The position numbers were made by a program, and so were the translations under genes. Below the pieces are notes generated by a model. That model had not been told where the DNA came from, searched no databases, and worked only from the letters and a program-made list of their open reading frames with translations. DNA of 64,000 nucleotides, taken from assembly GCA_026410415.1 (NCBI GenBank), contig JAPMLR010000005.1, positions 62,001 to 126,000 on the forward strand, written 5' to 3'. Source of the DNA: Denitratimonas yunnanensis (SeqCode). GTDB taxonomy: Bacteria > Pseudomonadota > Gammaproteobacteria > Xanthomonadales > Xanthomonadaceae. Each line of letters begins with the position of its first letter. Position 1 is the first letter of the stretch. Shown here piece after piece: positions 8,450-17,965 of the stretch.

Positions 8450-9856
8450 TCACGGCGGGCTGATGCGGTAGCGGTGCGCCAGCATCAGCGCGATCGCGCA
8501 GGAGGCGATGCGGGCTTCGTGGGTATCGGCGCGGCTGGTCAGGATCACCGGCACCTTGGCGCCCATCACGATGCCGGCGCTGGCGGCCTGGCCGAGATAC
8601 ATCAGCTGCTTGGCGAGCATGTTGCCGCTTTCCAGATCGGGCACGACGAGGATGTCGGCCTGTCCTGCGACCGGCGAAACGATGCCCTTGGTGCGCGCGG
8701 CGGCGAGGGAAACGGCGTTGTCGAACGCGAGCGGGCCGTCCAGCATGCCGCCGGTGATCTGGCCACGGTCGGCCATCTTGCACAGGGCGGCGGCATCGAG
8801 CGTGGCCGGCATCGACGGCATCACGGTTTCCACGGCGGCAAGAATCGCAACCTTCGGCGCCGGCACGCCGATCACGTGCGCCAGATCGATCGCGTTCTGC
8901 ACGATGTCGGCCTTCTGCATCAGATCGGGTGTGAGGTTGATCGCGGCATCGGTGACAATGAACGGCCGCGGATAATGCGGTGTCTGCAACACGAAGCAAT
9001 GGCTGACGCGGCGCTTGGTGCGCAAACCGGCATCGCGTGCCACCACGGCGGACATCAGCTCATCGGTATGCAGGCTGCCTTTCATCAGCGCCTCGACCTT
9101 GCCCGTGCGGGCCAGTTCTGCCGCGTGTGCGGCCGCAGCGTGGCTGTGTGGCGTGTCATCGATGACGAGCCCGGAAAGATCGAAACCCTCCTGCGCAGCA
9201 ACCGCTTCGATGCGTGCACGTGGACCGACCAGCACCGGCTCGATCAGACCCGTAGTGCGGGCATCGAGGGCTGCACCGAGGCTGGGTGCATCACAGGGAT
9301 GAACCACGGCCACGCGAATCGCCGGCAATGTCGCCACATGCGCGAGCAGGCGGGCGAGACCGTCGTTGCCGTGGGCATCGTGCTGGATGTCCGGCAGGCT
9401 GGAGCGGGGCCTTTCGATGCGTTCGCTGGGCGCGATGACACGCGCCAGTCCACTGATTGCGGTGACGCCTTCCTGATTGATGCAGGTGCAGCTCAGCACG
9501 ACTTGCCGGGTGGCAACATCAAGTGCCTCCACGCTGACATGAGCCTTCAAGGTGTCACCGATGCGCAGTGGTGCGTGGAAACTCAGATCGTGCGCGAGAT
9601 GAATGGTGCCGGGGCCCGGCAGGCGCGTGTCGATCAATACGCCGATCAGCGCGCTGCCCCACAGGCTGAGTGCCGCACCGCCCGATGGGTTGGATTGCTG
9701 CTCTATGCCTGCATCACCTGACAGTGCAGCGAATGCGAGGATGTCTTCACGCGTCAGCACCCGCTCGATGCAGGCGCTGTCTTGCGTGCCCAATTCGTCG
9801 AAGGTGCGGTTGCGCAGCATGGCAAGCTTGTCAGAGGGCGTTGCAGATGAGGGCAT
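8450..9856 (-). CDS. Bifunctional enoyl-CoA hydratase (MaoC-like) / phosphate acetyltransferase
   Basis: A 468-residue fusion. Residues 10-150 are a MaoC/R-hydratase-like hot-dog fold (FDELGTQDSACIERVLTRED, then a DLSFHAPLRIGD-type segment). Residues 160-468 are a phosphate acetyl/butyryltransferase domain, with VVHPCDAPSLGAA, GLIEPVLVGP and GGMLDGPLAFDNAVS. The Pta half exchanges acetyl-phosphate and acetyl-CoA; the hydratase half would act on short enoyl-CoAs or be regulatory. This fusion is a known proteobacterial family, often next to an acetate kinase as here. The cluster order is MaoC-Pta, ackA, phosphoketolase. Confidence 0.92.
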   Translation of the reverse strand: MPSSATPSDKLAMLRNRTFDELGTQDSACIERVLTREDILAFAALSGDAGIEQQSNPSGGAALSLWGSALIGVLIDTRLPGPGTIHLAHDLSFHAPLRIGDTLKAHVSVEALDVATRQVVLSCTCINQEGVTAISGLARVIAPSERIERPRSSLPDIQHDAHGNDGLARLLAHVATLPAIRVAVVHPCDAPSLGAALDARTTGLIEPVLVGPRARIEAVAAQEGFDLSGLVIDDTPHSHAAAAHAAELARTGKVEALMKGSLHTDELMSAVVARDAGLRTKRRVSHCFVLQTPHYPRPFIVTDAAINLTPDLMQKADIVQNAIDLAHVIGVPAPKVAILAAVETVMPSMPATLDAAALCKMADRGQITGGMLDGPLAFDNAVSLAAARTKGIVSPVAGQADILVVPDLESGNMLAKQLMYLGQAASAGIVMGAKVPVILTSRADTHEARIASCAIALMLAHRYRISPP

Positions 9857-10012
9857 GGGGATGCCTTGTCGATGGAGGATCGACCCTCATTCTGTCCGAT
9901 GTGGCAGTGGAAAGGCGCGTGCAGGTGGTTGTTCCGGCAATCGTGCGCAGTGCCGCCGCGAGAGTGGGTGCGAATCGCTGCTTTTGGGTGCGTGCGGGGG
10001 TGTGTGCGTCCG

Positions 10013-10042
10013 ATGACCGGACCCATCGGGCAAGCGTATAGT
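10013..10042 (+). promoter_or_regulatory. Putative sigma70 promoter of the large secreted protein
   Basis: TATAGT at 10037-10042 with ATGACC 18 bases upstream at 10013-10018. It lies 58 bases before the ATG at 10101. The -35 match is only four of six. Confidence 0.35.
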
Positions 10043-10100
10043 GTGTTTCTGTGAACAAATCCGCCTGCCGGCGGCGAACTGCTTTCTTCGGGGTTGGGGA

Positions 10101-13100
10101 ATGAACAAGATATCCAGAGTGGGTCTCGGTCTTCTGGCCGGGGCCGTCATCGGTGTTGGGGGTGGCTTGCCCACGGCAGCAGCGGAAGGGCTGCCATACG
10201 AAATCGTCACGATGCAGCCGGGCGCTTACTTGAGGGGCGAGATGGATGCAGGAAAGCCGCACGCGGTTCCCGCCATCGCGGCGGTTTCTTCTGCGCTACC
10301 GTACGTGCCGATGGGGCAAGGGTATGGTGGCGAGGTGGAGCCCAACGGCACGTCGGCAACCGCAACTCCGCTCGACGGTCGCCAGGGTGTGATCCGCGCT
10401 GATGTCTGGCCCGCTGCCGATGTCGACGTCTATGCCATCCAGGCCAATGCCGGCGACCGCATCTATGCGGCGACCCTAACCTCGTTCTCGACCAGCGGCA
10501 CTAACGACACGCAACTGCGCGTGCTGGCCTCCGACGGCACCACCGTGATCGAGTTCGACGAAGACGATGGTTCGATGGCGGCGCAATCATCCTCGATCGC
10601 CGGAGCGACGCTGCCTGCCACCGGCACCTACTACCTTCAGGTCAACGCTTTCAGCACGACCACCACAATCCGGCCGTACGAACTGCACTACCGACTGCAA
10701 TCCGGCACGCCGACGCCGGAGGTCGAACCCAACGACACGCCTGCAACGGCCAACCCGCTGCCTGCCAACGGCTGGGTCAGCGGCACTCGCAGCCCGGCAG
10801 CCGCCACCGAGCAGGACTGGTACAGCCTGAGCCTCAATGCGGGCGATAGCGTCTTCCTGTCGCTGGACGCCGATCCCGAACGTGACAACGTGCAGTGGGA
10901 CGGCCGTCTGGGCTTCGCGCTGTTCGGCGATGCCAGCAACCAGATTCTGGTGGTCAATGACCTCTCCACCGGTTCTGCGGCCAATCCACTGTCCGAGGCG
11001 CTATTCATCACCGTCAAGGAAGCCGGCACTTATTTCGCCTTCGTCGACTCGGCAAGTGCGGCAGTCGGCGGTCCGACCGCCACCTATCACCTGAGTGTCA
11101 CCGTGCATCCGGCGGCCGACGAAGGGGTCAACTGCACGACCTACACCAGCACCAATGTGCCCGTCACACTTGGGCCTGGTGCGGGCCTGGCCAGTTCGAC
11201 CATCACCGTGCCGGGCAACCCACGCATCGCCGACATCGACGTCAGCATTCAGCTGAACCACGCACTGATGCAGGATCTGGACGTGAGCCTGCGTTCGCCC
11301 TCAGGCAACGATGTGGGCCTGTTCACCGACATCGGCGCTAACGCCACCGGCGGCCAGAGCCAGATGGACACGGTGTTCGACGATGAAGCAGCGATCCCGC
11401 CGACCTTCACCGTACTGCGCGGCCTGTCACTCAAGCCGGAACTGAATTACCGCCTGTCCTGGTTCGATGGCGAGAACGCCGGCGGCACCTGGACGCTGGA
11501 CCTGCGCGACGACGCGACCAATGCCAGCGGCGGCACCCTGACCGGCTGGAGCATGCGCATCTGCGAACCGCCGCCGCCGCCAACCTGCGCCGCCGGCTTC
11601 ACGCCAGTCACGGTGTACAGCACGGACTTCGAGTCCGGCGCCGCCGGCTTCACCAGCAGCGGTACGGCCAACGAATGGGAGCTGGGCCTGCCAGCTACCA
11701 TCCCCACCAGCGCCGTCCCCCCGGTCGCGGCCTTCAACAGCTGCGCCAGCGGCACCAACTGCTGGAAGACCGATCTGGATGGCACCTATGACGCCAACAG
11801 CTCGCAGGATCTGCTGTCGCCGAACATCAACCTGGCCGGTCTGCAGCCGCCGGTGCTGGTGCGCTGGTCGCATCGCTACCAAATGGAGAACGCGAGCTTC
11901 GATCGCTATCACGTTGACTTCCGGCAGGTCGGCGGCGCCAGCCCAGTGCGGCTGTTTGAATGGCGCGACGGCAGCATGAGCAACCCGGCCGGCAATCCGG
12001 CGGTGAATATTCCCGCGGCCTCCGGCTGGGGCCAGAAGGTGGTACGGGCCGATGCGCTGGCCGGGCTGAACACCGAACTGGTGTTCCATGTCGACAGTGA
12101 CGGCTCGGTCAACTACGCCGGCGTCGCCATCGACGACGTGTCGGTGACGGCCTGTCGCGCCATGAGTGCGGATCTTGCGATCACCAAGACCAACGGCGTG
12201 ACTACATCAACCCCGGGCGGCAGCACGACCTACACGATCACCTCGAGCAATACGGGGCCGGATCCTGTCGCCGGTGCGACCGTCGCAGATACCTTCCCTG
12301 CGTCGCTGACCTGCACCTGGACCTGCGTCGGGGCCGGCGGTGGCACCTGCACGGCGGCGGGCAGCGGCAACATCAACGATACGGTCAATCTGCCGGTCGG
12401 CGGCAGCGCCACCCACACCGCAACCTGCACCATCAGCGCGTCGGCCACCGGAACACTGAGCAACACCGCCACGGTGTCCAGCTCGATCACCGACCCGACG
12501 CCGGCCAACAACAGTGCCACCGACACCGACACGTTGACGCCGCAGGCGGATCTGTCGATCACCAAGACCGATGGCGTGACCACCGTCACGCCGGGCGGCA
12601 GCACGACGTACACGATCACGGCGAGCAACAACGGCCCGAGCAATGCACCGGGTGCGACGGTGGCGGACGCGTTCCCTGCCGCGCTGACCTGCACCTGGAC
12701 CTGCATGGGCGCCGGCGGCGGTACCTGCACGGCCGTCGGCAGCGGCAACATCAGCGATACCGTCAACCTGCCGGCCGGCGGCAGCGTGACCTACACCGCA
12801 AGTTGCGCCATCTCTGGTAGCGCGAGCGGCACTCTGAGCAACACGGCGACAGTGGCTGCGCCAGCGGGCGTGACGGATCCGGCGCCGGGCAACAACGCGG
12901 CCACGGACACCGACACGGTGCTGGCACCTGGCAACCTGGCGATCACGCCCGCGAGCCTGGCGTTCGGGTCGGTGCCGGTGGGATCCAGCAGCGCCGCGCA
13001 ATCGGTGACGCTCGCCAACACGGGTGACATTTCACTGCAGGTCACGGCACTGACCGCAGCCACCGTACCGTTCGCATTGTCCGGCGGCACCTGCGGCGCG

Positions 13101-13979
13101 GTGCCCATCACGATTGCCGGTGGTGCCAGCTGCACGGTGAGCTACTCCTTCACGCCCAGCGCGGCAGGTGCGGCCAACCAGTTGCTGACGGTGACGGCGG
13201 ATGCCCCGGGCAGTGGCTCGATCAGCCTGAATGGCACGGGTGTGCAGGGCAGCCTGTCCATCACGCCGACGAGCCTGGATTTCGGCGCTGTGGCAGTGGG
13301 TAGCTCAAGTGCAGCTCAGGCGGTGACGCTGGCCAACACCGGTGATGCATCGTTGCAGGTCACGGCACTGACCGCAGCCACGGCGCCGTTCGCGTTGTCC
13401 GGCGGTACCTGCGGCGCGGTGCCGATCACGATTGCCGGTGGTGCCAGCTGCACGCTGAGCTACACCTTCAATCCCGGCGCGACCGGTGTGTCGAACCAGA
13501 CGTTGACGGTGACTGCCGATGTGCCGGGTTCCGGCAGCATCGCCCTGACCGGCGAAGGCGTGGAAGGCGCGATCGGCGTGCTGGATGCCACGCTGGATTT
13601 CGGCGATCAGGCACTCGGTACCGAGACGCAATTGGTGCTGACCATCACCAACACCGGCAGTGGTCCGCTGGATGTGGCCGGTATCAGTGCGGTCGCGGCA
13701 CCTTTCGCACAGATTCCAGGTGGCAGCTGCGGCACGCCCACGTTCACGCTGCTGGCGGGCTCAAGTTGCACGGTGCTCTACGGTTTCATCCCGACGTCGC
13801 CGGTGGAGTACAGTCAGGCGGTGATGGTGTCGTCCGACGTGGGCGAGGTGACGGTGGTGCTGACCGGCAGTGGACTCCAGCCCGCTGCCGTGTTGGTGCC
13901 GGCAGGCGGAGCGCCGAGCTTGTTGCTGCTGGCTTTGGCGATCTTCGGATTCGCCGTGTTGGTCAGGCAGCGCGCCTGA
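10101..13979 (+). CDS. Large secreted multidomain protein: PPC x2, P-domain, MAM-like, DUF11 x2, HYDIN-like x3, C-terminal membrane tail
   Basis: A 1292-residue exported protein. A signal peptide (MNKISRVGLGLLAGAVIGVG...) is followed by two bacterial pre-peptidase C-terminal (PPC) domains at about 78-200 and 207-334, both opening EVEPN. A proprotein-convertase P-domain follows at 345-489, then a MAM/jelly-roll-like module at 497-686, two DUF11 repeats at 689-942, three choice-of-anchor-D/HYDIN-like Ig repeats at 944-1262, and a tail with VPAGGAP, a hydrophobic helix and RQRA. No peptidase motif is visible, although PPC and P-domains usually accompany proteases. Likely a surface or extracellular adhesion or scaffold protein. 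ATG 10101 gives the intact signal peptide. Confidence 0.9.
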   Translation: MNKISRVGLGLLAGAVIGVGGGLPTAAAEGLPYEIVTMQPGAYLRGEMDAGKPHAVPAIAAVSSALPYVPMGQGYGGEVEPNGTSATATPLDGRQGVIRADVWPAADVDVYAIQANAGDRIYAATLTSFSTSGTNDTQLRVLASDGTTVIEFDEDDGSMAAQSSSIAGATLPATGTYYLQVNAFSTTTTIRPYELHYRLQSGTPTPEVEPNDTPATANPLPANGWVSGTRSPAAATEQDWYSLSLNAGDSVFLSLDADPERDNVQWDGRLGFALFGDASNQILVVNDLSTGSAANPLSEALFITVKEAGTYFAFVDSASAAVGGPTATYHLSVTVHPAADEGVNCTTYTSTNVPVTLGPGAGLASSTITVPGNPRIADIDVSIQLNHALMQDLDVSLRSPSGNDVGLFTDIGANATGGQSQMDTVFDDEAAIPPTFTVLRGLSLKPELNYRLSWFDGENAGGTWTLDLRDDATNASGGTLTGWSMRICEPPPPPTCAAGFTPVTVYSTDFESGAAGFTSSGTANEWELGLPATIPTSAVPPVAAFNSCASGTNCWKTDLDGTYDANSSQDLLSPNINLAGLQPPVLVRWSHRYQMENASFDRYHVDFRQVGGASPVRLFEWRDGSMSNPAGNPAVNIPAASGWGQKVVRADALAGLNTELVFHVDSDGSVNYAGVAIDDVSVTACRAMSADLAITKTNGVTTSTPGGSTTYTITSSNTGPDPVAGATVADTFPASLTCTWTCVGAGGGTCTAAGSGNINDTVNLPVGGSATHTATCTISASATGTLSNTATVSSSITDPTPANNSATDTDTLTPQADLSITKTDGVTTVTPGGSTTYTITASNNGPSNAPGATVADAFPAALTCTWTCMGAGGGTCTAVGSGNISDTVNLPAGGSVTYTASCAISGSASGTLSNTATVAAPAGVTDPAPGNNAATDTDTVLAPGNLAITPASLAFGSVPVGSSSAAQSVTLANTGDISLQVTALTAATVPFALSGGTCGAVPITIAGGASCTVSYSFTPSAAGAANQLLTVTADAPGSGSISLNGTGVQGSLSITPTSLDFGAVAVGSSSAAQAVTLANTGDASLQVTALTAATAPFALSGGTCGAVPITIAGGASCTLSYTFNPGATGVSNQTLTVTADVPGSGSIALTGEGVEGAIGVLDATLDFGDQALGTETQLVLTITNTGSGPLDVAGISAVAAPFAQIPGGSCGTPTFTLLAGSSCTVLYGFIPTSPVEYSQAVMVSSDVGEVTVVLTGSGLQPAAVLVPAGGAPSLLLLALAIFGFAVLVRQRA
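12165..12920 (+). repeat. Two tandem DUF11 repeats of 378 bases
   Basis: Unit 1 at about 12165-12542 and unit 2 at 12543-12920 are offset by exactly 378 bases (126 codons). Both encode ADL.ITKT(N/D)GVTT..PGGSTTYTIT and GAGGGTCTA.GSGNI.DTVNLP. Similarity is visible at DNA level. Confidence 0.75.
12931..13566 (+). repeat. Two tandem near-identical 318-base HYDIN-like repeats
   Basis: Units 12931-13248 and 13249-13566 are offset by 318 bases (106 codons). A core of roughly 100 bases (about 13033-13140 and 13351-13458) differs at only a handful of positions, mostly silent. This points to recent duplication or gene conversion. A third, diverged unit follows at about 13567-13880. Confidence 0.8.
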
Positions 13980-14060
13980 GCGATGAGGCGAGGTTCCGGC
14001 GGCGCGTGATGGCCGCCGGAACCTTCCGGAGTGCTGTCGGAATCTTGCGTGTTTCCGGAA

Positions 14061-14090
14061 GTCATCCCCCCGCAGCATGGCGGGGATGAC
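14061..14090. repeat. REP-like palindrome between convergent genes
   Basis: GTCATCCCC and GGGGATGAC form a 9-bp outer stem around a 12-base centre. It lies in the 119-base gap between the secreted-protein gene and ilvE, both ending here. The TCATCCCCGC-type palindrome resembles dispersed extragenic elements of this bacterial order. It may also act as a bidirectional terminator, though no U-run follows. Confidence 0.5.
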
Positions 14091-14098
14091 ACTCTGCG

Positions 14099-15184
14099 TC
14101 AGACGAGGCGCGTCAGCCAGCCATGCACATCGGGCTTGCGGCCATATTGGATATCGAGCAATTCGGCGCGGATCGACATGGTGAGTTCACCCGGCGCCGC
14201 ATCGGCGTTGCCGACGCAGAAGTCCTTGCCCTTGAGCACGCCGATGGGTGAGATGCTGGCGGCGGTGCCGCAGGCGAAGGTTTCCACGATGTCGCCGGAT
14301 GCCACGCCGTCGATCCATTCCTGCACGTCGATGCGACGCTCGGTGATGGAAACGCCGCGATCACGCAGCAACTGGATCACCGACAGACGGGTGATGCCTT
14401 CCAGAATGCTGCCGGATAGCTCGGGCGTGATGACGCTGCCATCACGCTTCACCAGGAACACGTTCATGCCGCCGAGTTCTTCGATGTATTTGCCTTGCTC
14501 GCCATCGAGGAACAGCACCTGGGCGCAACCGTTGGCAGAGGCTTCCTTCTGCGGCAACAGCGAGGCGGCGTAGTTGCCGCCGCACTTGGCTGCGCCGGTG
14601 CCGCCACGGCCGGCGCGGGAATAGTCACGCGAGAGCCAGATCGAAACCGGCTTCACGCCGCCCTTGAAGTACGCGCCCGCCGGGCTGGCGATGACGTAGT
14701 ACGCCGCCTTCTGTGCGGCACGCACGCCGAGGAAGGCTTCGTTGGCGATCATGAAGGGACGCAGATAGAGGCTGGATTCGCCGCCCGACGGCACCCAGGC
14801 CGCATCGGTTTTCACCAGTTGGCGGATCGATTCCACGAAGGTATCCACGGGCAGTTCCGGCAGCGCGAGGCGACGCGCCGAGCGTTGCAGGCGCTCGCCA
14901 TTGGCTTCGGGGCGGAAACTCCAGATCGAGCCATCGGCGTGACGGAAGGCCTTCAGTCCTTCGAAGATTTCCTGGCCGTAGTGCAGCACCGAGGCGGCCG
15001 GATCCAGCGTGAGCGGGCCGTAGGCGTGGACTTGGGCGTTGTGCCATTGCTGTTCGGTATCCCAATCAATGCTGACCATGTGATCGGTGAAGAACTGGCC
15101 GAAACCGGGATTGGCGAGGCAGGCAGTGCGCTCGGCATCGGATTTGGGATGGGCGGAAGGAAGGGTCTGGAACGGGATGCTCAT
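14099..15184 (-). CDS. ilvE: Branched-chain amino acid aminotransferase
   Basis: A 361-residue fold-type IV PLP enzyme that interconverts Leu, Ile and Val with their 2-keto acids in the cytoplasm. The PLP-Lys segment GTGAAKCGGNYAASL, YGQEIFEGLKAF and the C-terminal ACGTAASISPIG phosphate-binding loop are present. Length fits the larger (eukaryote/Bacillus YwaA-like) branch of about 360 residues. The ATG at 15184 begins MSIPFQTLPS; upstream in-frame sequence is not family-like. It lies 37 bases downstream of lpd, so its keto-acid products feed the dehydrogenase complex encoded in the same run. Confidence 0.95.
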   Translation of the reverse strand: MSIPFQTLPSAHPKSDAERTACLANPGFGQFFTDHMVSIDWDTEQQWHNAQVHAYGPLTLDPAASVLHYGQEIFEGLKAFRHADGSIWSFRPEANGERLQRSARRLALPELPVDTFVESIRQLVKTDAAWVPSGGESSLYLRPFMIANEAFLGVRAAQKAAYYVIASPAGAYFKGGVKPVSIWLSRDYSRAGRGGTGAAKCGGNYAASLLPQKEASANGCAQVLFLDGEQGKYIEELGGMNVFLVKRDGSVITPELSGSILEGITRLSVIQLLRDRGVSITERRIDVQEWIDGVASGDIVETFACGTAASISPIGVLKGKDFCVGNADAAPGELTMSIRAELLDIQYGRKPDVHGWLTRLV

Positions 15185-15221
15185 GGCGGTCTCGCGAAAT
15201 GGGGGAGAGACGGGGTGGCGG

Positions 15222-16628
15222 TCAGATGTGCAGGGCGTGGCCGAGTGCACGCAGCGCCGCTTCCTGCACGGCTTCGCCGAGGGTGGGATGTGGATGGATG
15301 GTGGCGGCAATGTCTTCCAGCGTGGCGCCCATTTCGATGGATTGCACGAAGGCGATGGACAGCTCGGACACCGAGGCGCCCACGGCCTGCCAGCCGAGGA
15401 TGCGGTGATCACTCTCGCGTGCGACCACGCGCACGAAGCCATCGGTGGATTCCAGCGTCATCGCGCGGCCATTGGCGGCGAACGGGAACAGCGCGGCCTT
15501 GATCGCGATGCCTTGCGCCTTGGCTTCATCTGGCGACAGGCCCACGACGACGACTTCCGGATCGGTGAAGCACACCGCCGGGATGGCGGCAGGCACGAAG
15601 CGACGCTTCTTGCCGCTGATGATCTCGGCCACCATTTCGCCTTGTGCCATGGCGCGGTGCGCCAGCATCGGTTCGCCGACGACATCGCCGATGGCCCAGA
15701 CGTTGCGCATCGAGGTGCGGCACTGATCGTCGATCTTGATGGCGTGGCCGGTCAGGTCCAGTTGCAGTGCTTCGAGCTTGAAGCCGTCGGTTTTCGCGCG
15801 GCGCCCCACGGCCACGAGGATGCGGTCGGCATCCAGTGAAAGCTCCGTGCCATTCGCATCGGCCACGCGCAGCGCGCCGGAATCGGAAAGGCCCAGTACG
15901 CGATGTCCGGTGAGCAGTTTTACGCCGGATTTTTCCAGGTGTTGCGCCACGGGTTTGGTGAGCTCGGCATCGTAGGCCGGCAGGATGCGATCCTGCGCTT
16001 CCACCACGGTGACTTCGCAGCCGAGCTTGCGATACACCGTGCCCAATTCCAGCCCGATGTAGCCGCCGCCCACCACGATCAGGTGCTTGGGCAGTGTTTC
16101 AGGCGAGAGCGCTTCGGTGGAGGAAACCACCTTGCCGCCGAATGGCAGGAAGGGCAGCTCCACCGGCACCGAGCCGGTGGCCAGCAACAGGTGTTCGCAG
16201 CGGATGCGCAGCAGTTGCCCGCCATCACCCGCACCGACCACATCGACGGTTTTGCCATCGGTGATCCGGCCCCAGCCGTTCACTACGCGCACGCCGTGCT
16301 TTTTCAGCAAGGCGCCGACGCCGCCGGTGAGGCGTTTGACGATGCCATCCTTCCACGCCACGGTCTTGGAAATGTCCAGCGTCGGCGATTGCACGCCGAT
16401 GCCGAGGGCCGAGGTGCCGGCGGCAAAGCCGGCCAGCTTGGAGAACTCTTCGGCGGCGTGGATCAGCGCCTTGGATGGAATGCAGCCGATGTTGAGGCAG
16501 GTGCCGCCGGGCGTGGCGCCTTCCACCAGTACGGTCTTGATGCCGAGTTGGCCGGCGCGGATACCGGCAACGTAACCGCCGGGGCCGCCGCCCAGAATGA
16601 GCAGTTGGGTTTCGAGTGTCTGTGCCAC
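15222..16628 (-). CDS. lpd: Dihydrolipoyl dehydrogenase (E3) of the branched-chain keto-acid dehydrogenase
   Basis: A 468-residue FAD/NAD disulfide oxidoreductase that reoxidises dihydrolipoyl groups of E2. FAD-binding [10 protein letters not shown], redox-active [15 protein letters not shown] (CxxxxC), NAD-binding [10 protein letters not shown] and the C-terminal His-Glu dyad HPHPTLGEA are all present. Its start is three bases after the E2 stop, so it belongs to the bkd operon and is probably the dedicated E3 (LpdV-type). Confidence 0.95.
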   Translation of the reverse strand: MAQTLETQLLILGGGPGGYVAGIRAGQLGIKTVLVEGATPGGTCLNIGCIPSKALIHAAEEFSKLAGFAAGTSALGIGVQSPTLDISKTVAWKDGIVKRLTGGVGALLKKHGVRVVNGWGRITDGKTVDVVGAGDGGQLLRIRCEHLLLATGSVPVELPFLPFGGKVVSSTEALSPETLPKHLIVVGGGYIGLELGTVYRKLGCEVTVVEAQDRILPAYDAELTKPVAQHLEKSGVKLLTGHRVLGLSDSGALRVADANGTELSLDADRILVAVGRRAKTDGFKLEALQLDLTGHAIKIDDQCRTSMRNVWAIGDVVGEPMLAHRAMAQGEMVAEIISGKKRRFVPAAIPAVCFTDPEVVVVGLSPDEAKAQGIAIKAALFPFAANGRAMTLESTDGFVRVVARESDHRILGWQAVGASVSELSIAFVQSIEMGATLEDIAATIHPHPTLGEAVQEAALRALGHALHI

Positions 16629-16631
16629 GGC

Positions 16632-17963
16632 TTACTCCACGAACAACAAGGCCGGCGATTCGAGCAGGCGACGGATCGCCTGCACGAATTCAGCCGCTTC
16701 CATGCCATCGACGATGCGATGGTCGAACGACGAGGACAGGTTCATCAGCTTGCGCGCCACCACATGGCCTTCGCGGAAGCAGGGGCGCTCGATGATGCGG
16801 TTGACGCCAACGATGGCCACTTCCGGATGATTGATGATCGGCGTGGAAGCGATGCCGCCAATCGGGCCGAGGCTGGAGATGGTGATGGTGGAGCCGCTCA
16901 GTTCTTCGCGCGTGGCCTTGCCGGCGCGAACCGCGCTGGAAAGTCGGGCGATTTCGGTGGCGGTTTGCCACAGATCCAGTGCTTCGGCGTGCGCAACCAC
17001 CGGCACCGAAAGGCCGATGTCGCTTTGCGTGGCGATGCCCAGTTGCACGCCTTCATGGCGGGTGACGATGTTGGCCTCGTCGTCGTAACGCGTATTCATC
17101 TGCGGGAACTGACGCAATGCCAGCACGATGGCCCGTGCCAGGAACGGCAGCAGGGTGAGCTTGCCGCGTTCCTTGCCCCAGCGTGCATTGAGTTGGGCAC
17201 GCAGGTTTTCCACTTCGGTCACGTCGATTTCCTCGACGTAGGTGATGTGCGGAATGCGCGTCCAGGAATCCTGCATCTTCTGCGCGATCTTGCGGCGCAA
17301 CCCCATGATCGGAATCTGGGTTTGACCGTCGCGGCGCGCATAGGTGCTGCCGCTGCCGGTGTTGGTTTGGGTCGCGCCACCGTTGGCCGCGTAAGCGTCC
17401 AGATCGGCATGCGTGATGCGTCCGCCGGAACCTGTGGGCGTGACATAGCGCAGTTCGATGCCCATGTCCCATGCACGCCGCCGCACGGCCGGCGAGGCCA
17501 GCGGAGCTTCACCCGCAGCCAGCACGCTGCGCGTCGCCGGGCCGCGTTCGGCGGTGGCGGCGCAGGCAGGTGCGGGTTTGGCCGAGGTGGCTTCAGGCTT
17601 TGCTTCCACGGTGCGCGCCGGCGCCGATGGTGCCGCCGCCACGGCGGGTTTTTCGGCCGCAGGTTTTTCAACCGCCGGTGGTGCAGGCGGCGCGATGTCG
17701 TTGGCGCCGACATTGCCTTGGCCTGCCACTTCGAGGCGAATCAACTCGCTGCCCACCGCCATCATCTGGCCGGGCTGCCCGCCGAAGGAGATCACGGTGC
17801 CGTTGACGGGCGATGGGATTTCCACCATGGCCTTGTCGGTCATCACCTCGGCGATCACTTCGTCTTCGCTCACGGGGCCGCCGACGACGACTTTCCACGC
17901 GATCAGTTCCACTTCCGCGATGCCTTCGCCAATGTCGGGCATCTTGATGACATGCTGTCCCAT
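16632..17963 (-). CDS. bkdB: Dihydrolipoamide acyltransferase (E2), branched-chain keto-acid dehydrogenase
   Basis: A 443-residue core subunit that transfers branched acyl groups from lipoate to CoA. One N-terminal lipoyl domain (lipoylated Lys in VMTDKAMVEIPS), a Pro/Ala-rich linker at about 85-145, a peripheral subunit-binding domain (LASPAVRRRAWDMGIEL) and a catalytic domain with FDHRIVDGMEAAEF as the HxxxDG motif. The start at 17963 follows the E1-beta stop by two bases. The single lipoyl domain fits BKDH more than pyruvate dehydrogenase. Confidence 0.94.
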   Translation of the reverse strand: MGQHVIKMPDIGEGIAEVELIAWKVVVGGPVSEDEVIAEVMTDKAMVEIPSPVNGTVISFGGQPGQMMAVGSELIRLEVAGQGNVGANDIAPPAPPAVEKPAAEKPAVAAAPSAPARTVEAKPEATSAKPAPACAATAERGPATRSVLAAGEAPLASPAVRRRAWDMGIELRYVTPTGSGGRITHADLDAYAANGGATQTNTGSGSTYARRDGQTQIPIMGLRRKIAQKMQDSWTRIPHITYVEEIDVTEVENLRAQLNARWGKERGKLTLLPFLARAIVLALRQFPQMNTRYDDEANIVTRHEGVQLGIATQSDIGLSVPVVAHAEALDLWQTATEIARLSSAVRAGKATREELSGSTITISSLGPIGGIASTPIINHPEVAIVGVNRIIERPCFREGHVVARKLMNLSSSFDHRIVDGMEAAEFVQAIRRLLESPALLFVE

Positions 17964-17965
17964 GT

